Source of the DNA: Liolophura sinensis
Taxonomy: Eukaryota > Mollusca > Polyplacophora > Chitonida > Chitonidae
Length of the DNA stretch: 64,000 nt
Reading direction: 5' to 3'
Assembly: GCF_032854445.1 (NCBI RefSeq)
Contig: NC_088303.1
Span: 9,927,501-9,991,500, forward strand
Shown here: piece by piece, positions 22,301-32,500 of the stretch
How the letters are laid out: each line of letters begins with the position of its first letter
Numbering within the stretch: position 1 is the first letter of the stretch
Position numbers and translations under genes: made by a program
The notes under the pieces: model-generated
Told to the model about the DNA's origin: nothing
Databases searched by the model: none
What the model saw: the letters and a program-made list of their open reading frames with translations, nothing else

Positions 22301-25300
22301 TTTGATTCATGATAACATTAAGGAATTACAGTAGATGTTGGACCAGCTGAATCGAAAATCGTCAATATCAGGGATGCAATTTACGTGTTGAAATCATAAA
22401 TAAAACGAGGGTTTGTGCTCCGCAGGATATCATCCCCCCACCCCAAGCCTTAATAAGGATTGCTTACGAAGAGCTATTGTTAGACCCTTCACTAGCTATT
22501 GAATGACCCATCTGGTGTCATTCCATTCTCTTTGAACAAAGTCGTATCTACAATACACTAATGCACTGTACAAGGATTCTTGCGATACAGCCGCTGAACT
22601 GATTCCCAACAGAGTTGTCCGTCACACCGACGTCAGCGTAACACCTGTTTAAGTCGACGTCAGCGTAAGACACACTTAAGCCGACGTTAGCGTAACATCT
22701 GCTTAAGCCTACGTCGGCGTATCATCTGTATAAACCGACGTCAGCGAAACACCTGATTAAGCCGACGTCAGTTGTGCGTCTGAAGACTCCAGAGGCAGAG
22801 ATGTTTCCATAAGTTACATCAATTAGGTTTTCACGATTTTAGAAGCTGACATGTTTTCTCTTCGATACTTGTATGCAAATTGCTTTCCTATCCACATGGC
22901 ATGCCTGTATAAATTACACAGTTGCTTACTGAGTGTGTGTTTGTGCACGCTGTCGGCCACATGCTTGTATAAATCAAACAGATGCTCACAGAGTATATAT
23001 ATATGTATTAATCTGGTGTATATGTCCTATGTAAAGTGTATTTTGTGGTACGCGATCGGTCTCCACGTGGCATGCCGGTATAAATCACACAGCTACTTGT
23101 GGAGAGTATATATTGGTGTACATCTGTGTGTATTATTCCGGTAGTTCTTGATATTACATCAACCTGGGTCAGCTATATTTCTAAGATCAATACACGATGC
23201 AGATGAATTTTATTCGCCCAGCGCCTGGTGTGTCTGTTTAATTAAATGGAAACTTTAGAGAGACCTTGTCTTGGGAAAATCTACCGGAGAGACCAATAAT
23301 CGGCGACAACTACCGTATATATAGTGTATCATTCATAAGCTGTCAAAGATTGCAATATACAGACAAGTCTTGAGGGGAAAAATACCTTTCGTACAGAATT
23401 ATCCAACAAACAGCAGTTAAATGTCGTCCTCTGATCTTTTGTAATTGGCATTTTATGTTCCGTTTGCGGGCAAAATTGTAAAATTGTCTGGGATAAAACC
23501 ATGAACTTCAATTATGATCTGACACTACAATCAACATGCGTTCTGTACAGTGCGCAATTTGGCTTCTGAAACATATGTTATTGTATCGAACATGCCACTG
23601 AGAGGAAAATATGTCATAGAGGGTGTAGTGTTTTAGTGTCGCAATTCCTCGCCAAACTAATCAGCCATCACAATCATTTGGACAGTTATACAGACCTGCT
23701 GAGATTTTTTATCTAGTCGGTAAAGTACGCGAATGATGTCTTTTCAAGATAACATTTCCCACTAAAACCTGATGTCAAAGTGCCAATGAAATCATAAAAA
23801 ATGCCCAGCAATAACGCTGTCAAAGATTCTCTAGAAATGCAACTGTCCGGACATCATGTTCAGAATGCTGTGTCCACAATGCTGATCTCAAGGACACATT
23901 GTCCAAAGAAACACTGTAAGTGTCAACGTAAACTATATGTCCCTAGATTTACTGTACCTTCAGCAGTATGCAGTCCTCATGCACTCTTCCCAGGGTTATT
24001 CTGTCCAAGAATGAAAAATACCAAATATATAGTGTTATGTGCACAACTGCCGTCAGCTTCTAAATTTAGCTTGCCGCTGTTTACATATGCTGAGTTCCGG
24101 GCCTCCTGTCTGCTTCTGCCTTAGAATGTTCCAGAATACGCTCAGTTCGGGGCCTGTTTGTTTACAACAAGTGTTCAGGAACTTTCTTATCCCAGAAAAT
24201 TCCACCAGTCTATATAAGACCTATGAAAGCAGGTAAAAAGGATGAGAACGGAGAATTATTGAGAGTTTTGGATGCTTTCGCTGTGTATTACGTTAGTAGG
24301 CCTTTTATGCTGAATTTTGGTGTCTTTATAGCCTCTGGCTTTGTTATATCCTATCTCCACCGAGCACTTGTTCAGTCTGAACTTGTATATTTAATTTGTG
24401 CTCTTGTGTACACAGTGCTTATTAATACACGGACCCTGTCTGTGGAATTTTGTGTATACTTCGTCATACACTCAGTTATACTGTGGATTTTCCCTCTTAT
24501 TTGTGCATTTATGCCTGTATGGTTTTCCGCATTGTGGAATATATGCGTCCGTTTGGACTTGACACCGTTGTACATGTAAGTACTTTAGTATTTGTATAGA
24601 TACTGCTATCCTTTCTTGTTAAACTTAAGTACTTTAGTATTTGTAAAAGTCTTGTTATCTGTTCTTGTTAAACCTAATAAATTGCTGTAAAGTAAAATCT
24701 GCTGGTTTGGGTTACTTTTTTGTGCGGGTAAACTGTCGTGTATTTCGAACAAGCCGTGTCTTTATAATATAGACAGTTTGGGTCGTAACAATAGTGCCCC
24801 GGAACCTACTCTGTCAGCGTACACTCTGTCCCAGATTGAAAAGCAAACTGAGGGGAAAGTAAGCCAACACTATCAACATATATATAATCCAAAACAATGG
24901 AGCACAGGAACATTCTGTACCGGGACGAGTGAGTGAGTGCTTAGAATTTAACGTCACTAACACGATTTACCGAAGGCAAGTGAGGTGCCCCACCCAAGCC
25001 ATTATACTGATACAGGTCAACCAGTCGTTGCACTGTCCCCATAATGCTAAACAACAAGCGAGGAAGCTACAACTTCCTCTTTTTTAAGTTCTTAGGTGTG
25101 ACCTGACCAAGGATTGACCCTAGATCTACCTGCCCGGAAACTGCATTATGGATTTCAAAGAAACACCAGTAGTTGTTTCCAAGACCACTTATAAGCCAGG
25201 AAATAATGCGCACAGTGTAATAACACGATACCTGCCTTTCTAACTATGTCTAATGGAGTTCCTCAAGGGTCAGTTCTTGAACCTATTCTGTTTCTAGCAT

Positions 25301-26536
25301 GCATAAACGATAGAAATTCCGTTAGCTACAACATCCTCCAGTGGAGGAACACTCTTCCCTTATGTGTTACCCGACCCAGGATTGACCCATGATCTGTGAC
25401 TGGGTGAGGTGATTTTTATCGCTCACAGTGTGGGTGGGTCTGTTGCTCAGTCTACATACTATGACAACATACTATGACTCAGTGGAGTGTCTAATCGGGC
25501 ATTGGTGTCAACATGCTGTGACAGGTTTAGGTGTTCTGTCTGTTGTCCACATGCCTGGACTTTAAGGAGTTTCGTATTTGGCGTTCTTCTACTGTGTTCA
25601 GGTGTCAGCATACTGTGTCTGGGTGGGGTGTCATGTTCGCCACGAGGCCGGCAATCTCCACGTGCAAGGAGACCCAGCCGTTATCTGAGAGAACCAATGT
25701 TGACTTCCCAACGACGTCCCAATCTGACAAACAATCAATACTAACTATTCATTCATACCGTGGCTGATATCTGCAAAACTGATGTAACTCGATAACCAGT
25801 GACCTAATGTTTCATAAACAGCTTACGTCTCGGTGTAGTATAACAATGATAGGCAATACCTTACGGCGGTTGCACAAATTACACAGGGCAAAGGACGTAT
25901 ACGTTACGCACACACCTATACAGAGGTACACTATAAAATACACATTAGTTAGACCTCAAAAGGTGCGAGTCTAGTCAGGTGGACCCGGAAGGGTTTTAGT
26001 CTAGTAAGTTAGACCCCCAAGGGCATTAACGGTATCTAAGGAGAGCATAGCATATACCCAGACCTACAATAAATAAGAACACACTTAAACAAAAAACAAA
26101 TAAGAAAGGCTGTTTATATATATATATATTCACAGGAAGTAGACCAGGAGTATAAGATTGGCTTCCTTAGATTGAAGCCCATGTACCCAGGTGACGAGGA
26201 GAGTCTGGGCCCAGTGTAGGCCTAGGCCTACATCTACCCAGAAAGTAGACTACTGATTTACAGCTCAGGCTAAAACTTTGCACTACTACCTACCCGAAAA
26301 TTGACGTAAAGGTTGGCTCCCTGGGTGGCGCTTTGGAAAAAACAATCCACGGTACCGGCTTCTAACTCCCACCGGAAGTCGTGTAGGGCCCCCGGGAAAC
26401 CGTCAAAATCAAAGTCGTCTGTTTCTGTGCCGTCAATCATTCGCTCTGCCTGAACAGAGGCTATATTAACTTGGTGCACACCCAGCAAAATGATCAAAGC
26501 GCTCAACTTTCTGAGCATACTTAATTTTTGTCGCAT
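16162..26536 (-). CDS. TMED6: p24 family cargo receptor, TMED6-like, isoform from proximal first exon
   Basis: Type I membrane protein of the p24 family, which cycles between ER and Golgi in COPII/COPI vesicles. Exons in transcript order: 26536-26294, 19406-19289, 17743-17598, 16395-16162; phases 0/1/0 match and give 246 aa. Seen: N-terminal hydrophobic signal segment, an acidic DDFDFDG motif, a GOLD domain with paired cysteines (DCFFQ and YQICIDN), a membrane-proximal helix, a transmembrane segment starting WSIAQCVVIV, and a short tail FLRKLFDV...KPRA. The WS-AQ...YFL-RLF pattern is closest to TMED6 among p24 proteins. The apparent upstream start at 26551 is a GTG, so the first ATG at 26536 is used. 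Confidence 0.82.
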
Positions 26537-29500
26537 CTCGGACAGGTGCACCCAAAACGTCCACGTCTTGCGAACCGCAATGGTCGGTGACAGAATGGCG
26601 GTATATAACCAGTCACGGTTGTAGTAAAGTTAGATCTGATATAAGAAGGACAAGACTAGTCCCCTACATACTTGTGAAGTTCACAGGTGCGCGATAAGGT
26701 CTATAGCCACTTATATCTGTACAAGCATACATGAATAGTTTAATTAAAGCTAGTTTACGTTTGAAAAACTTGCACGTGCGTTTTCGTCTATCCCCCTTAC
26801 TTGTTCAACTCCACGACTGTATAAGCCTTACGCTGATAGGGCGTCTTGATTTTGAGAGAGCAGGGAATCGCCTTTGGCAGCCAGCTTCAGAGCTCCACAA
26901 TGGGGGGTGTAAGTCAGGTTCTACTTTTTTCTATGACCGATGCGACCTAGTTTTGATACGATTGCGCTCCGTCCGTAACTGATATGTATTTCTGCTCATA
27001 TTGATTGATCTGGCAATTCTTTTCCGCGGTCTTAAGACGGGTACGCAGACTGGAACGAAGATTCCAGTTCAATTCCACGTCGGGTCATATCAACCATATA
27101 GGAATTGAATTAAGCTACGATTTGCTCAGTTCAGCTTACAGACAAGAAATTAGTGCTTAAGGTGGAATTTTCGAGTATTGTAGAAAAGTATCTCCAAGAA
27201 AAGACAAACTCTTCACTTGATAGGTATAGTATTATCGCGTGGAATGTTGAAGTATTTTGGGTGGAACCTATGGCGTCTTAAAAGTGACATGGTGAAAAAA
27301 ATTAAAGAAAATTTTTTTTACCCCCAACATGCAAATTGGGGGACTCGAGATAAAAAGTCGGTCCCTGGAATTTAATTCATCAACTTGACTTACGTGCAAT
27401 GATATGGGTAATTTGCAGAAGGTGCCATTTGTAACTGGTGTATCGGTAAGCTTCTTGTTACTGAGAAAGAGAATGGTACAATTCGACGAAAACGCTCGTC
27501 CTTGGCTGGAACTGCTGGAGGTAATCCGTTCAGGTATGCGTTCTCGACAAGCATACAATGGTATCGTGCAGAAGTCCCATACAAGATAACGTGAGGACCC
27601 GCACAGCGGCGCGATTCATCGGTACGGCTACTGGTGCTTTGATTTGTCAGGGTTATCCCCCACCATACTTCTGGAGACGTCGAGAATAAGATGATGAAAT
27701 ATGGGAGTTACACTACTCATCTCACACAGACCGCAATAGCAGATCTCGGACGATACACCCTATAGGTGTCTTATTATCTCAAAATTATTATTTATTATAG
27801 CAGCGGAAAACCTGCAGTGTTTTTCCTGTTCGCCCACATCTGAAGTGCTCTCAAACGGTACAATATATTTTCACCCATACACATATGGGATGTGACAACA
27901 GTTATTGAAAATCAATACAAGTCTCACAACTTGTATGTGTGAACGGTATCTACATTGGGTCTGTATCCTGTTTGATTAAGCATTTTTTTATGTCTTCATC
28001 CGGTCAGAATTAAAAGCCTGTTGAAACTTTAGTGTTTCATCAATTCAAATGAAGGGACTTTATCGCAGTTTTATATATCACCCACAGCGCAGGCCTTGAT
28101 TTGTGGGCTACTTCAGGCATAAGGCTGACCGGAAGCCTAGAATAGACCTAAGTGCCGGAAGAAATACCCCGCAGACAAAACTGATCGCCACGGACAAATA
28201 TCAATTCGATGCCAAAAATACCACCTATAAATAGGTTGCATATAAATACATACAATTAAGCCGAGAATCTTCGCGACAGGATTCCGCCTTTGTATTTTGT
28301 CAGAGACAAAGAAACAAAGTACAACTTGGCATCAAACTAAAGCAAACTATCAGTTTCTGTACAATCTTCTATAACGCGAACAATCAGTCCAATGCAATGC
28401 AATCCGAACAATCAGACCAATCCAATGCAATCCGAACAACAGATCCTTCTATAACGCGAACAATCAGTCCAATGCAATGCAATCCGAACAATCAGACCAA
28501 TCCAATGCAATCCGAACAACAGATCCTTCTATAACGCGAACAATCAGTCCAATGCAATGCAATCCGAACAATCAGACCAATCCAATGCAATCCGAACAAC
28601 AGATCTTCCAGCATTCTCCTTTCTGTGAATAAAGTGCAATTTATATACTGACGTGATAGGACACATGGTCTCAACTATATAGGTCGGTCATGAACTTTGC
28701 CTTTATCAATGTATAAACTCTAATTTATAATGTTAATTTAATTATAAGGTGTTGTGTTCTGGGTGGAGACATGTTTTCTTTTTATCTGGTAAAGTTAATA
28801 ATCAGCCCATATAAGGTTGTATAAGGATTTTAGCTGTAAAGCGTTGGCAGTGTGCCGGAAGCAGCTATAAGAAAGCTATCAGCTGATGGGCTAACTCCGC
28901 ACAGTGTTACGCTCTCAAAGAACATGGATTTACACGTGTCTAGCCTGATTCCAGCTTAACATTTAAACGAGTGGTTCAATTCTTATTTTTTCTTCAAAAC
29001 CAGCTACATTCGTGAAGCTGCCTTAGTTTCCCGTATGACCTAACGTTTGAGGAGCTACCTCGGTTTTCAGTATGACCTAACGTTTGAGAAACTGCCTTGG
29101 TTACCTGTGCAGGACCTGTCGTTTTCTAACCCACACTGCCGTAGAAACCATACCAGAATACGCGTGTCGGAATCGATATCCCCATGCAAAAGTCAGCAAA
29201 TTATAGTCAGTAATTATATTTTCTTACATAGGTGATATTTAGCACTGCTCGCAGTTTGGCAGAAGATGAGTTCCCCAGCTGTCATGGAGACAGCTGCTTA
29301 CCACGTGACACGCCAGACTTTGTACAGTGTAATACGGAGGCCATTCAGATCTTATGGATTTTACTACTTTGTCAGTATACTCGATCAAATGTAAATACAA
29401 CTTACTCCACAAATACTGACATCAGGTCATTAGGGGTACAGGCCTGTATACGGGCAACATCAACAAATGCAATGGCGCGTGCGATCTCCGTAAATGTTTA

Positions 29501-32500
29501 AACATATTTCCTCGTTATCCATTTTTCTTTACATCGAATTAAGAGATATTGTAAGCCCTCTGTCATTATAATGCTGGCAAATCGAGCCAATATAAAAACC
29601 ACAGCGAAATTCATAATTTCTAAATATTCGTGCTGGCCAAGTACTATTATTTTACCCGCAGATACACTGCATGGGTTGCATCAGTCATTCAACACCAACA
29701 CCAATCCAGTAGACTCCAAAAGACTAAGCCGACATTATGACGACATATGGACAAGGAACAATCGGCAATTTTGTGTTTGAGGATTGTAATCTGTAAACAT
29801 TGAGCTTCTATAAAATCGTGTTTGGTGTATAATCCGTGTACATAGAGCCTCCATGCTGTGTCTGAGGTGTATAATCTGTAAACATTGAGCTTCCATGCTC
29901 CGTCTGAAGGGCTTGATCTGTAAGCATAGAGCTCCATGCTGTGTCTGAGGCGTATGATCTGTAAACATTGAGCCTCCATGCTGTGTCTGAGGTGTAGGGT
30001 CTGTAAACATTGAGCTTCCAAGCCCTGTCTGGAGCGCGTGATCTGTAAATATAGAGCTTTCATACTGTGTCTGAGGCGTATGATCTGTAAACATTGAGCC
30101 TCCATGCTGTGTCTCAGGCGTATGATCTGTAAACATAGAGCTTCCATGCCGTGTCTGAGACGTATGATCTGTAAACATAGAGCTTCCATGCTGTGTCTGA
30201 GGCGTATAATCTGTAAACGTTGAGCCTCCATGTCGTGTCTGAGGTGTAGGATCTGTAAACATTGAGCTTCCACGCCGTGTCTGAGGTGTAGGATCTGTAA
30301 AAATTGACCCTTATACCTATACATATTGAACTTCCATGTCGTGTCTGAGGTGTATAATCTGTAAACATTGAGCTTCCATGCTGTGTCTGAGGCGTATAAT
30401 CTGTAAACGTTGAGCCTCCATGTCGTGTCTGAGGTGTAGGATCTGTAAACATTGAGCTTCCACGCCGTGTCTGAGGTGTAGGATCTGTAAAAATTGACCC
30501 TTATACCTATACATATTGAACTTCCTTGCCGTGTCTGAGGTGTAGGAACTGCTTCCTACACATTCCTACAAACATTGCCATGGTTGTGTAGTTATGAAGC
30601 ACGCATGACCGCCATGCCGTGGTTGTGTAGTTATGAATCACGCATGACTGCCATGTTGTGTAGACTAAAATACGAGGGTGCATAGTGGTAATAGCGACAT
30701 GGTGTTTCCAGTTTCTCTAACATGGCGCCTCGCAAAAATTCAGATTAACAGTTAATTTATCATGAAGTTAAGTCATGAAGCGCTTCATGGCAAAAAAGCT
30801 GTGGCGGTTTAGATATATTTCCATTCTCTTTTGACATTATAATGGTTCAATCATTTGTTGTCTTTTCTCTTAACGAGTGCAAAAAAGTCGACGTTAGAAT
30901 CACAAAAGATCGTAACTTGTCAACTATAGATGAAGACTTCAAAATGCACGGCTTCTGCATGCATTGTTCTGTTACAGCTGTGGACTGCAGCACACATGCA
31001 CTTCGAGAGAGCTATAGAAGTAGGGAAGAAGGTAACTATACATCTGCGTAATGTGATCAAAGTGGATAGAGACCGCATAGGCCGGGTGTCTGACGGCAAA
31101 CATAGGCAAAATACCAAAGGCTGTCTGTAGGCATGATAGGGGAGAAGTAATTAACGAAATCAAATGTCAGCTATTAGTTACCCTAAAGCGTCAGCTCACA
31201 CTACATCCATAACCAAATATTTCCGCGTTATCGGGGTTATACTTGAACCAGCAAAATGTGAACGCAGGCCTATGTCAGTTTGACGTGCTCCGAGACATGT
31301 TGTATATGTGACTGGTACAGATTTGTGTTGTCCAACAATATCATTTAGGCCGAAAATCGACAATTAACCTCTGCACCTTCAGTATGCTACCGATGTCATA
31401 TCACACATGACGCATGTGAGGCGTATAAGTACCATATGGGGTGCTCCATTCTATACGTAAGCTAGCTACATGTACACAGACAAACTGAATGATGTTCCAG
31501 ATTATGCTATGTAGTGTTGTCACATATCCTTGTCGATCATGCGATATTTATCCTTTCCAAATTGTGTACTGGTGCTATTTTCTGTTGCGTCCATCAGTAA
31601 TGCAGGGACATTGAAATTACCATTTTGTATAAGTACACGTGTATGAAGAAACCATGCAACTTTAGTTATTGGTGTAACTGTATGTAAAGTGACAATGATC
31701 ATAATGGATAGCCAGTGGACAGTATACACGCATGCGTATATAGACCTATATAGACAAATCAGATGTGGCCAGGTATGTAAAGTGACAATGATCATAATGG
31801 ATGGCCAATGGACAGTATACATACACGGGTATATAGACCTATAAAGACAAATCAGCTGTGGCCAAGTATGTAAAGTGACAATGATCATAATGGATGGCCA
31901 ATGGACAGTATACACACACGCGTATATAGACCTATATAGACAAATCAGCTGTGGCCAAGTATGTAAAGTGACAATGATCCTAAAGTATCACCAGTGTATA
32001 TTTAGTGTACACGCACGCGTGTATGGACAGAGCGTGTGGCTATTAAAAGGGCGTATAGTGGCAATGATTCTAATGGATCATCAGTGTATAGTGTACACAC
32101 ACACGCATAGAGTATTATACACACACGCCTGTATGCATATCACGAAGCAACTGCTTTTGACTATGTATGTAAAATGACAATCATCCAAACTGATCACCAG
32201 TAGGCCCCTATCTAGTGCACACACAAACTTGTATAGACGAAATGACTGCTTGTGGTTGTGCATGTAAAGTGGCAGCGATTCCAACTGATCTTCATTATAA
32301 CGCCTAAAATACACATAAACGTGTATATAATGGGTGAAGCAACCATACGTATGCACGCCAGTAAAGTGGCAGCGATTCCAACTGATCTTCATTATAACGC
32401 CTAAAATACACATAAACGTGTATATAATGGGTGAAGCAACCATACGTATGCACGCCAGTAAAGTGGCAGCGATTCCAACTGATCTTCATTATAACGCCTA

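Noticed and set aside
24223-24790. Hydrophobic 118-codon ORF and LTR-like signals (TATATAAG, AATAAA, GGGTCGTAACA)
   Set aside because: No matching LTR start, no primer-binding site I can confirm, no retroelement protein, and no recognised family for the ORF.
26537-26551. Start of the proximal TMED6-like exon at 26551
   Set aside because: The codon there is GTG, not ATG; the first ATG in frame is 26536.
29689-30514. Long minus-strand ORFs (up to 211 codons)
   Set aside because: They are a by-product of a 42-bp repeat (14 codons); several frames are open and there is no protein family signal.
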